Origin: JAGMXM01 sp964458325 | GTDB lineage: Bacteria > Verrucomicrobiota > Verrucomicrobiia > Limisphaerales > UBA1319 | DNA length: 64,000 nucleotides | NCBI GenBank assembly: GCA_964458325.1 | Contig: CAYWIM010000009.1 | Span: 1-64,000, forward strand | Reading direction: 5' to 3' | The notes under the pieces: generated by a model | The model's input: the letters and a program-made list of their open reading frames with translations, nothing else | The model's database searches: none | Told to the model about the DNA's origin: nothing | Made by a program: the position numbers and the translations under genes | Shown: one piece after another, positions 8,294 to 16,823 of the stretch | Layout of the letters: each line of letters starts with the position of its first letter | How positions within the stretch are numbered: position 1 is the stretch's first letter

Positions 8294-10354
8294 TCATTCG
8301 CCGGGCAACTGAACGCCCGACTCATCCTCATCGTAGAGAGCGCGATCCCACAGCCGGCGTTCGCGGGAAACAAGATATCCCATGTGGTTGATGAGATCGC
8401 CTTCGACCTGATGGCGGAAACGCTCCAGCTCCCGCAAGGCGCGGCGGCACTGGTTGAGGCGGGCCTGGTCGGGCGATTCCCGGAACGCGTTATGTGCTTT
8501 TTGCACGTCCAGCGTCAGCTCCGCGTGCCGCAGGCCTTTGGCCAGGTAGTCGACGCGCTGCTCGACGACGGTATCGCCTCGGGCCGCATCCCGCGCCGCA
8601 TCGAGGAGGGCGCGCCCTTTATCCATCACATCGTCAGTCCAGAAGTGCGGGGCTAGAACCACCCAATCCCGGAACGGGTGCGCGCCGGCCGCCTTGACAA
8701 CCTCATCTTTCTTCTCCTGGGTAATCGACATGGACACGGCTTCCCAATGACCGAAGCAGGCGCGGATTTGAGGTTCAGCCCGGCCAAACGCACCGTAGTA
8801 CTCGCCGAGTATCTTGTCCACGGGCAGATCCGGCCGCACGTGAATGCGCCCCAGCATGTAAAGGGTTGGCCCCTGTGCGCCCCAGGAACCCACGAGGGAA
8901 TCGAAGTCCGTGGCGATTGCGCCGTGACGGAGGGCGTAGCCGACGTCCTCGCCCAATTGCCGGGCATAGAACAGCGGCATATTGTGCCCGACCAGCGTGT
9001 AGTTCGGTCTCAGGATCAACCGCGCGCCAGTGGCGGACCACCCCTGCCACTGCTGGCGGAACTCCGATCGTTGCTGGCCGGTCCAGGGGAAGTAGAGCCC
9101 CTCGCCCATGCCCGGAACCAACGACAGGATAACCCGATCGTTGAGCTTTGTCTCTTTGGGTGGCTCGGAAAAGTTGGCATACACGAATCCGGCCACGCGC
9201 GCGTCCGGACGCACCTGCTCCGCGCGCCGTTGGACTGCCAGAAAGAAACGGGCGTACCGATCAGACAATGAGGGCGCATCGCGGCCCACACCAGGCAGCT
9301 GGAATCGGTTCGTGCGAACCAGCTCCTCCCCGCACACATTGCCGCTCCAGTATCGGGAGCGATCGAACCGCGGGTCCGGCGCGTCCCACGTTCGGCAGCC
9401 CTCGCACGTGCAGGCCCCAGCCGAGTCGTTTTCCCCAATCTTGATAATGGCGTTACCCCTCTGCGACTGGCCGCCGCTGACCCAATCCTTGACAATCTGA
9501 TCCCAGAGCGCCGGCTGGGAAACGCACATCGTCACGCGGATGCCGGAGGAATCCCCCGTGAGCGGCCGTCGTTCGCCGTTGGGCAATCGCGCGAAGTACT
9601 CCGGATGGCTCGTGCCAAATCGCCGCCAGTAGCCTTCAAAATTGTGGGTCGGCCGTATGTTGCTCAGCTGGGAAAAGCGTTGGCGTTTAAGCCATACGTT
9701 TTGGGCGTGAATGAAATTCTCCCTGGCCTCTTCGGATGACCACGCCTCCAGGCCGCCGGCGTCCGCGCTCACGCGCAGATCCGCCCATTCATAAGGGTAC
9801 CCCTGCGTCTGATTCCACCCTTTCACGATGATGTCCTTGCGAGATGGCACAAACTCGCCCAGCTCCCCCGGCCACAACCAACGCACGCCCAGATGGGTTT
9901 CCAGAAACTCGTACACGGCAAACAGCGTTCCGACGCGAGTGCTGTTGTAGCCGCCCAACGGCTCGCCGTCGCTATCGTGGCCGGCCAGCAACAGGTCTCC
10001 GCCAACCCGGCGAATGATGAAACCGTTCGGTTCGAGTTCATCGGGGCGGATGCCGGCATCCTGCGCGCGACGCGTCGGACCAAGACAAATCGCGCGCCGC
10101 CGGCTGGGATGGTCCGCGTCACGGACGATCGGCAGCTCGGCGCCCGTCGCTTTGCGAATGTGGTGCTGCAACTCCTCCGCCGCATACTGGACGACGCGGT
10201 TCGCGCTGTCCGGGATCACGATCGCCGCTTGGGGCACATGGTCCCTGACGATCACCAATGGCTGCTCGACCGCGGCTGCGACAGGCGCAAGCCCGCCCAG
10301 CAACACGATACCCGCAACGAACGCGAGCATGGACCAACAGCCTGCGGATCTCAC
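8294..10354 (-). CDS. Secreted DUF4838 protein with alpha-glucuronidase-like N-domain
   Basis: About 686 residues. After a signal peptide, the segment with VVQYAAEELQHHIRKATGAE resembles the N-terminal domain of GH67 alpha-glucuronidases. It is followed by the DUF4838 core (TLFAVYEFLETHLGVRWLWPG, then CTCEGCR and PRFDRS). I chose the GTG at 10354 because it adds MRSAGCWS and gives the signal peptide a basic N-region. The ATG at 10330 is an alternative; the longer open frame reaches into DNA that reads as a decayed plus-strand gene, so I reject it. A role in uronic-acid-containing glycan breakdown is an inference from the N-domain and from neighbouring GH43 and GH95 genes; no activity is established for most DUF4838 proteins. 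Confidence 0.85.
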   Translation of the reverse strand: MRSAGCWSMLAFVAGIVLLGGLAPVAAAVEQPLVIVRDHVPQAAIVIPDSANRVVQYAAEELQHHIRKATGAELPIVRDADHPSRRRAICLGPTRRAQDAGIRPDELEPNGFIIRRVGGDLLLAGHDSDGEPLGGYNSTRVGTLFAVYEFLETHLGVRWLWPGELGEFVPSRKDIIVKGWNQTQGYPYEWADLRVSADAGGLEAWSSEEARENFIHAQNVWLKRQRFSQLSNIRPTHNFEGYWRRFGTSHPEYFARLPNGERRPLTGDSSGIRVTMCVSQPALWDQIVKDWVSGGQSQRGNAIIKIGENDSAGACTCEGCRTWDAPDPRFDRSRYWSGNVCGEELVRTNRFQLPGVGRDAPSLSDRYARFFLAVQRRAEQVRPDARVAGFVYANFSEPPKETKLNDRVILSLVPGMGEGLYFPWTGQQRSEFRQQWQGWSATGARLILRPNYTLVGHNMPLFYARQLGEDVGYALRHGAIATDFDSLVGSWGAQGPTLYMLGRIHVRPDLPVDKILGEYYGAFGRAEPQIRACFGHWEAVSMSITQEKKDEVVKAAGAHPFRDWVVLAPHFWTDDVMDKGRALLDAARDAARGDTVVEQRVDYLAKGLRHAELTLDVQKAHNAFRESPDQARLNQCRRALRELERFRHQVEGDLINHMGYLVSRERRLWDRALYDEDESGVQLPGE

Positions 10355-10374
10355 TTGGACACGGCACGTTCCAC

Positions 10375-10550
10375 CTGTTCGTCTGAAGAATCGCCCGATA
10401 TGGACGGCGCGTTGGTTCGTCGTCATCATGGCGCGATGGTTCGCTATCGAAGGACATGCGTCAATCTTGCCTTTGACCACCACAGACCCTTGACATTCCG
10501 GGCTCGCCAGGCCGCAGACATGGCACAGTCGCTTCGCGGCGAAGAGCGCC
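10375..10550 (+). pseudogene. Decayed copy of the small protein gene at 6407, with its 3' flank (repeat copy B)
   Basis: Translation here gives EGHASILPLTTT, matching DGYASILPLITI of the intact 76-residue protein. Weaker similarity precedes it (NRPIWTARWFVV versus SPKRTYVVV). The bases 10487-10550 match 6691-6754 over 64 bases (54 identical, the last 32 perfect). About 85 bases between the coding part and the flank are missing relative to the intact copy. It overlaps the potential 5' extension of the DUF4838 frame on the other strand, which is why that extension is not believed. Confidence 0.65.
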
Positions 10551-10696
10551 GCCATCCGCGCCGGGGAGAGATTCCCAATGCGCGGCGCCTCCGCCCCCGC
10601 GGGCAGCGCATGATCAGCGCCATAAGTCAAAGTCAGGAACGGACCCGACCACGATTTTGGTGCCAATTCCATTCGGGGGAGGTAGACTCGATTCTC

Positions 10697-11857
10697 ATGA
10701 GACGCATGCGACAATTGACCAAGATCCTTCCGCTCATGGTGATGGCGGTTGAGGCCGCACCGATCCTCCTGGCCGGGGCTGCGCCGACCTGCCAGAACCC
10801 TATCATTGCCGGCAACCTGGCCGACCCGGCCGTGATCCGGCATGACGGCGTCTATTACCTGTATGCGACAGGGGATGTCGACGGCGACAACGGGACGCGG
10901 GTCTTCACATCGACGAACCTGGTGGATTGGGAGCGCGGCCCCGTTGTCTTCCGGCCGGGCCAGCCGCACGTGTGGGCGCCCGATGTCTGGCGGGATCCGG
11001 CCTCGGGGCGTTTCTACCTCTACTATACCGTGAACCAGACCGTGGGTGTCGCCGAGGCCGGCGGGCCGCAAGGGCCGTTCCAAGTGGTTCGCAAGTTCTT
11101 CGACCAAGCCATCGACGCGCACCTGTTCCGCGATGACGATGGGGCGCTGTATCTCTACTACGTGCAGCTGCCCGGGTTCCGCATCAGCGTGCAGCCGATG
11201 GCCAGCCCCACCCAGCCCCAGGGCAAGCCGCGAGTGATTCTCCAGCCGGAGTCCGATTGGGAGAAACGCGCGGGCCATGTGACCGAAGGGCCTTGGATGA
11301 TCCAGCATCGAGGCCGGTACTATCTGCTATACAGCGGTTCAGGGGCCGACACGCCCGATTACGCGGTCGGCTACGCGGTGGCGGATCATCCGCTTGGGCC
11401 GTTTAAGCGCGCGCCTCACAACCCCATCATCCAGCGTGGCGAGGGGCTGTACGGCCCGGGCCATGGCTGCGCCATTCAGGATGCTGACGGCCGTTGGTGG
11501 CACATCTACCATCAGAAGAGGACCGCGCGCATCGAGTGGAGCCGGTTCATCTGCATCGATCCGCTCTGGTTCGATGAGGACGGCAACCTGTTTGGCCGCG
11601 CTACCCGGGAGGTCGCGCAGCCCGCGCCTGCTGCCAGCGCCCGGAGCGTCCTCGTTCGGCCCCTATCCAATCCCGTATCGCTGCTTCTACTCGCGCAACA
11701 TCGAGAACCTGATGATGGCGGGCCGGAACATCAGCGTGACGCACGTGGCGCTGGGGACCGTTCGCGTGATGCGAACGGGCGGGATGATGGGCGAGGTGGT
11801 GGGCATGGCGGCCTCTCTCTGCAAGAAGCATCAGGCCACGCCCCGCGGTGTCTATGA
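10697..11857 (+). CDS. Glycoside hydrolase family 43 protein with an aberrant C-terminal tail
   Basis: A five-bladed propeller enzyme of the arabinanase/beta-xylosidase type. The ATG at 10697 gives a signal peptide ending near LLAGAAP. The catalytic base region is NPIIAGNLADPAVIRHDGVYYLYAT; the later acidic region is HVTEGPWMIQHRGRYYLLYSG, with the general-acid Glu in TEGP; the pKa-modulating Asp is probably in DAHLFRDDDG. The real GH43 similarity ends near FGRATREVAQP (about 11630). From there the frame runs out of register through the 3' end of an FAD oxidoreductase gene, adding roughly 70 meaningless residues. The enzyme core looks complete. It likely cleaves arabinose- or xylose-containing side chains in the periplasm. 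Confidence 0.85.
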   Translation: MRRMRQLTKILPLMVMAVEAAPILLAGAAPTCQNPIIAGNLADPAVIRHDGVYYLYATGDVDGDNGTRVFTSTNLVDWERGPVVFRPGQPHVWAPDVWRDPASGRFYLYYTVNQTVGVAEAGGPQGPFQVVRKFFDQAIDAHLFRDDDGALYLYYVQLPGFRISVQPMASPTQPQGKPRVILQPESDWEKRAGHVTEGPWMIQHRGRYYLLYSGSGADTPDYAVGYAVADHPLGPFKRAPHNPIIQRGEGLYGPGHGCAIQDADGRWWHIYHQKRTARIEWSRFICIDPLWFDEDGNLFGRATREVAQPAPAASARSVLVRPLSNPVSLLLLAQHREPDDGGPEHQRDARGAGDRSRDANGRDDGRGGGHGGLSLQEASGHAPRCL

Positions 11858-11930
11858 AAAGCACCTGGAAGAGCTCAAGGCCCTCATGAGGCGCGGCGTC
11901 GGCAGGCAGGCATTGCGCAGCGCGAGCTGA
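11650..11930 (+). pseudogene. 3' remnant of an FAD-dependent oxidoreductase
   Basis: In the frame ending at 11930 the translation is the typical C-terminus of secreted FAD-dependent oxidoreductases (FAD_oxidored, PF12831): YPIPYRCFYSRNIENLMMAGR, then ISVTHVALGTVRVMRTGGM and EELKALMRRGVG. The whole N-terminal part with the FAD-binding GxGxxG is missing. It is fused, out of frame, to the end of GH43. The natural reading is a deletion that removed the end of GH43, an intergenic space and most of the oxidoreductase. Confidence 0.85.
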
Positions 11931-11964
11931 TGACGTTGCGCATGGATCGGTGATGGTTGCGGGT

Positions 11965-14289
11965 CTATTGTCGTCCGTTCCAGCGGAACGTGCTGCCTTT
12001 GGCCAGTTTCACATCACGGGTCAGGGAGCCGCAGCGCAATCGTGTCGAGCCGCCGTTGAGCGACCGAACCGTGGACTCCACCAGTTTTCCGTCCTTCCAC
12101 ATCAAATCCACCTCGAAACCGCCGCGCGCCCGCAGTCCTTTCACGCTGCCGCTCGGCCAGGCCTTGGGCAGCGCGGGCAGCAGCTCGATTTCGCCGGCGC
12201 GGCTTTGCATCAGCATCTCCGCAATGCCCGCCGCGCCGCCAAAGTTACCGTCGATTTGGAACGGCGGATGCGCGTCGAACATGTTGGGATAGGTGAGTTC
12301 GGGGCTGAGCAGGTATTGGAGGATCTGGAATGCATGATCGCCGTCGCCCAAGTGCGTCCAGAGGCAGAGGCGCCAGGCCGTTGCCCAGCCGGTGGCTTTG
12401 TCGCCTCGGATTTCAAGCGATTTCTTCACTGCTGCCGCCAGGTCCGGGTTGTCGCGGCGGTGGATGTCACGGCCCGGATACAAACCGTAGAGATGCGAGA
12501 CATGGCGGTGATTCCTCTCGCCCGCTTTCATGTCCCAATCTTGGAGCCACTCCTGCAACTGCCCCGCGCTGCCGATCTGGTTGGGCGCCAGCCGGGCGCG
12601 CGTGGCTTCGAGCTGCTTTCGGAACTCCTCATCCACACCCAGTGTTGCCGCCGCCTGGATCGTGTTGGCGAAGAGATCACGCAGGATTTGCATGTCCATC
12701 GTTGGCCCGGCACAGACCGCCGAGCCAAAGGGATGGCCGTTCTCCGGCGAGATCGATGGATTGGTGACGAGCCATCGGCGATCCGGCGTCTCTTGCAGCG
12801 TGTCGAGGAAGAATTCCGACGCCCCTTTCAGGACGGGGTAAATGCGTTGGAGATCCGCCAGATCGCCGCCGAATTCGTAGCGATCCCAGAGATGCAGGCA
12901 TAGCCACGCGCCGCCGCTGGGCCACATGCCCCAGTTCGGCCCATCGATCGGCGCCGACGCGCGCCAGAGGTCGGTGTTGTGATGCACCACCCATCCGCGT
13001 GCGCCATACATCTTCTGGGCGGTCCGGCTGCCCGTGACGGTCAGGTCGTTCGCCATCGCGATCAACGGCTCGACGCACTCGGCCAGGTTGCCGGACTCGG
13101 CGGGCCAGTAGTTCATCTCGGTATTGATGTTGATCGTGTATTTGCTTTGCCAGGGCGGGTTCATGCTTTCATTCCATAGCCCCTGCAGCGTTGCGGGCTG
13201 GCCGCCCGGACGCGAGCAGCTGATGAGCAAATAGCGCCCAAATTGATAGTAAAGCGCCGCCAGCTGCGGGTCCTGGCCTTCGGCGAAACGCCGGATGCGC
13301 ACGTCCGTCGGCAGCTTCATCGCATCGCTTTGGCCGAGATCGAGCGCCACTCGTCGGAACAGCGCCTGGTGATCGGCAACATGGTCCGCGCGGAGTTGGG
13401 CGACGGATTTCCTGACCGCAGCGGCAAGCTGCGCCTTCACGATGCGCTCAGGGTCGCCGCTGACGTCGTCGAACTTCTTGAAGCTCGTGGCTGCGGCCAC
13501 GAGCAACGTAACGGAGTCGGCATTGGTTACCGAGATCCTTCCAGCTTCGGCGGTCGTTTCTCCCCCGTGTGCGATTGCATGGACACGGGCCTGGTACTCG
13601 AGCTGGCCCTGGACGCCGCCGGCGCTGCCGCCCATTCCGCGCATGACCAGCGTTGCATTGCCGTCTGTTTCCACCGAGGCAGCCATCCGCGTCTTCATGC
13701 CGGCGATCAAGGAGATTTTGCCCGGCTGATCCGCCGTGAGGCGCACAACAATCACATCGTCACGCGCGCTCGCATAGACTTCGCGGGTGTAGCGCACACC
13801 GTCGCCGGTGTAGCTGACCGTGGCAGTGGCCGTGTCCAGATTCAGTTCGCGCCGGTAGTTCTCGGCATTCGTCGCGCCTGCAAACGTCAGCAGGAGATCG
13901 CCCACCGTTTGATACGGCATCTGGCCAAGCGGCTTGGCCATCACCTTCTGGCTAATGAGGCTGGCCGCTTCGCGGTATTGGGCCTCGCTGACCAACCGGC
14001 GGACCCGCGGCAGCGCCTCTCGGGCTTCGGGATTCACCGGATCGTAAGGCCCGCCAGCCCAGAGGGTGCCTTCATTCAGTTGCAGCCGCTCCTGGCCGAC
14101 GCCGCCAAAGACCATCGCGCTCAGGCGGCCGTTGCCGACCGGCATCGCCTCGACCCACCGCGCCGCTGGCTTATCGTACCAGAGCAGATTGGGATTTTCG
14201 CCCGCAGGCCCTGCCAAGGCCGCAGTGGCTGGACCGATGGCCGCAATCCCGAGAGCGGCCCATTTCAGTCGATTGGTTTTCATAAACAA
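11965..14289 (-). CDS. Glycoside hydrolase family 95 alpha-L-fucosidase
   Basis: A 774-residue secreted enzyme; ATGs at 14289 and 14283 both give a signal peptide ending near ALAG. The N-terminal beta-domain begins with LLWYDKPAARWVEAMPVGNGRLSAMVFGG, diagnostic of GH95. The (alpha/alpha)6 barrel includes the family signatures NESMNPPWQSKYTININTE, MNYWPAESGNL and WPSGGAWLC. The C-terminal beta-sandwich ends FRWNGRQ. Length agrees with GH95. GH95 enzymes remove alpha-1,2-linked fucose (some act on galactose). Together with the sulfatases in this window this points to fucose-containing sulfated polysaccharides as food (inference). Confidence 0.95.
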   Translation of the reverse strand: MFMKTNRLKWAALGIAAIGPATAALAGPAGENPNLLWYDKPAARWVEAMPVGNGRLSAMVFGGVGQERLQLNEGTLWAGGPYDPVNPEAREALPRVRRLVSEAQYREAASLISQKVMAKPLGQMPYQTVGDLLLTFAGATNAENYRRELNLDTATATVSYTGDGVRYTREVYASARDDVIVVRLTADQPGKISLIAGMKTRMAASVETDGNATLVMRGMGGSAGGVQGQLEYQARVHAIAHGGETTAEAGRISVTNADSVTLLVAAATSFKKFDDVSGDPERIVKAQLAAAVRKSVAQLRADHVADHQALFRRVALDLGQSDAMKLPTDVRIRRFAEGQDPQLAALYYQFGRYLLISCSRPGGQPATLQGLWNESMNPPWQSKYTININTEMNYWPAESGNLAECVEPLIAMANDLTVTGSRTAQKMYGARGWVVHHNTDLWRASAPIDGPNWGMWPSGGAWLCLHLWDRYEFGGDLADLQRIYPVLKGASEFFLDTLQETPDRRWLVTNPSISPENGHPFGSAVCAGPTMDMQILRDLFANTIQAAATLGVDEEFRKQLEATRARLAPNQIGSAGQLQEWLQDWDMKAGERNHRHVSHLYGLYPGRDIHRRDNPDLAAAVKKSLEIRGDKATGWATAWRLCLWTHLGDGDHAFQILQYLLSPELTYPNMFDAHPPFQIDGNFGGAAGIAEMLMQSRAGEIELLPALPKAWPSGSVKGLRARGGFEVDLMWKDGKLVESTVRSLNGGSTRLRCGSLTRDVKLAKGSTFRWNGRQ

Positions 14290-14372
14290 GATCTCAGAGC
14301 CTGCATCGCGGCAGGAGTTGGATTCGGTGCGCCTCGCACGTCCCAGCTGCCCAACATATCAGGCGTTGGACC

Positions 14373-16288
14373 TCACTCCTGCGGCAAAATCTCGGGCATC
14401 GTCAGCACCACGCCTTCCCTTTGCAGGATCTCGAGCCGGCGCATAGCCGAGGCCACGGCTGCAGCACGCCGGGTGCCGAGGTTCTCCAAATAGGGCGCGG
14501 CCAGCTTGAACAGGGAATCCTGGCTGGCCGCAACTCCGACGTGGCCCGCCTCATCCTTGCCACCGGAAAGTTGCTCCAGCAGCTGCTCCAGAAAACTCTT
14601 GGGCTCGGGCACGACACGCACATCGTAGTCCTTGATCCTCGCCAGGCCGGCCACGAAGGCAACCGCATCGTTCATCGTCCCCAACCGGTCCACCAGACCC
14701 AGCTCGAGGGCCTGTTGGCCCGTAAAAACCCGGCCGCCAGCCAGTTCATCGATCGGCTTTTTCAGACGGTTGCCCCGAATCTCGATCACGTGGCTTTGAA
14801 ACACGGCATAGATCTTGTCCATAAAAAGCCGCATCCGGGCGCGCTCGCTTTCGGTGAAGACAGCGTCCGCCGAAAAGAGGCCGGCATTCTGTCCGCGTTT
14901 GTACTCTTTGAAGGTGATGCCCAGCTTTTTCCACATCTCGGTCGTGGCGAGTTTGCCGGCCACCACGCCAATGGAACCGGTCAGGGTCGTGGCATCGGCG
15001 AATATGGTGTCGGCGCCGCACGCCACATAATAGCCCCCGCTGCCGGCCACGTCGCCCATGGATACCACGAAAGGCTTTTGGGCTTTCACCCGCCGGGTCG
15101 CATCGAGAATGATCTCGCTGGCGGTGGCGGACCCTCCCGGCGAATCAATGCGCAACACGACCGCCTTGATCGAATCGTCGGCGGCCGCCTGGTCCAGCGC
15201 CTCCCGCACCTCGGTGCTGAACGCTCCCATACTGCCCCCGAATGGGCTGAGCTCGCCTCTTCCAGTCATGATCGGGCCGCTCACATACACGATACCGACG
15301 GCGGGCCTGGCTCCAGCCTGCTTCTCTGCGCCGCGCAAGAGGTCCCCCCAAATCTTGATCAAGGCGAACGGAGAGGACAAATCCAGACTGGCTTGATCTT
15401 TGCGCCCGTATTTCTTCTCGAAGACAATTTCTTTGCCGTAGCGCTCCCTGAGCATTGCCTCAAAGTCCTGCTGTTGCTCGACTGCATCGATCAAGCCGGC
15501 GGCCTTGGCTTGCTCCGCGGTAAACAGGCCGGTGTCCAGCCAATCCCGCACTTGGGCAGCGTCCGCCTTTCGGCCCGAGGCGATCAGGTTGTTGAAGCTG
15601 GCGTACCAGCTGTCCATCAGCCAGTTCATCATTTCGTCGGCTTCGGGGCTTGGCTGCTCGCGCATGAACATCTCCGCCGCGCTCTTGTAGGCGCCTTCCG
15701 TCAGGAAGTCTGGCTGGATGCCGATCTTGTCCAGCAGCCCGCGCACATGCAACGAGCTGCCGCGCAGGCCGGGGATCGCGATCGCACCGGTTGGTACGAC
15801 GCTGATGCGCGAGGCCCCGCACGCCAGCACATACTGCGCCATCATGAGTGAATCGGCGTGGACGTGAATCTCCTTGCCGCGGCGGCGAACCAGCGACATC
15901 GCGGCCCGCAATTCCTCGATTTGTGCCGATCCCAGCGAAGCGCGTTCGGGCAGGATGACCACCGCCCGAACGGCCGGGTCATTCGCCGCCTTGCCCAGGC
16001 GAGCCACCAGTTCCTTCAACGAGATCCCGTTAAAACCCCACATCGGGAGTGGCTCCTCGACCGGCGCCTCGGTGAGCACGCCGTCCAGCCGGAACACCGG
16101 GACGATGCTGGCCGGTCCCTCAGTCGATGCTGCCTGAGCGCGAACTCCGGTCAGCACTGTCATTAGCACCGCGNNNNNNNNNNNNNNNNNNNNNNNNNNN
16201 NNNNNNNNNNNNNNNNNNNNNNNNNNNNNNNNNNNNNNNNNNNNNNNNNNNNNNNNNNNNNNNNNNNNNNNNNAATTGGTGTGTTCAT
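14373..16288 (-). CDS. sppA: Signal peptide peptidase SppA (protease IV), interrupted by assembly gap
   Basis: A membrane-bound serine protease of the long, two-domain SppA type that degrades cleaved signal peptides. The catalytic Lys lies in GAYKSAAEMF and the catalytic Ser in GDVAGSGGYYVACGAD, so the dyad is complete. The gene runs through 100 Ns (16174-16273). The start at 16288 is inferred from the near-identical copy at 24235-24612, where the same ATG (MNTPIHSF) leads in frame through 164 bases that are missing here into AVLMTVLTGVRAQA. With the 100-N placeholder the frame is off by one, which is why the start looks wrong in the raw sequence. The missing part encodes the basic region and the first part of the signal-anchor. 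Confidence 0.9.
16174..16273. other. Assembly gap (100 N)
   Basis: Exactly 100 Ns. The duplicated segment at 24434-24597 supplies the probable missing 164 bases, since both flanks (CATTAGCACCGCG on the left, AATTGGTGTGTTC on the right) are identical in the two places. The repeat itself probably caused the assembly break. Confidence 0.95.
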
Positions 16289-16823
16289 TGGATTGATTCA
16301 GGTTCTCGGATCCCGTCAAACGGTCTTCTCCACACCGTGCACAGCCCGAAAAAACCGCCGCTCAATCGAACTCGCGGCGTCCTGCCAGAATACAACCGGA
16401 AAAGCCCTCGGAGAGCAAGCCGGTTCTAGGGTCTATGCAAAAATGAATTCCGATGTTGCTCGAGGGGATCGAGCGGGTTGGCAAGGCGTGACGATCGAGC
16501 ATACCCACCCGGTCTGCGATCAAGGAGCAACCAAGCCAGCCCGTCCCAGACCCCCAGCCCGAAGGCGGCCGCGATTCCATCGATCGCCCGAAACCAGAAT
16601 GCCATGCATAAGTTGTTGGAAAATAATACTTCTTAGTAAGCCGTTGAGCATCAACAAGCTAGGTTTTCAAACTGTCGAAGATGGGTCAAAATGATAACTG
16701 CTGTTTATCTTCTTGACCTGCGGAGCCCGTCGTTTATGCTTCTGTAAACGACCGGTCTTGGGTGCGGCAGGTTCCTCGGCAAAGCGATGAGGAAACGGCC
16801 TCATTCCGCGGTCACGAAATCAT
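16289..16823. other. Intergenic region upstream of sppA and of the secreted repeat protein
   Basis: About 535 bases with divergent genes on either side. No gene or structured RNA is recognised. The 40 bases next to sppA are duplicated near 24613-24652 and may contain the sppA promoter. The candidate plus-strand promoter at 16713-16750 is listed separately. Confidence 0.4.
16713..16750 (+). promoter_or_regulatory. Candidate promoter overlapped by an inverted repeat
   Basis: TTGACC (16713-16718), a 16-base spacer and TATGCT (16735-16740) resemble a sigma-70 promoter for the gene starting at 16824. The inverted repeat CGTTTA...TAAACG (16731-16736 and 16745-16750, 8-base spacer) covers the -10 element and could be an operator. 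Judged by eye only. Confidence 0.3.

Noticed and set aside
10430..11308. 5' extension of the DUF4838 frame to 11308
   Set aside because: It would run antisense through the start of GH43 and over the decayed small-gene copy; the signal peptide is at 10354/10330.
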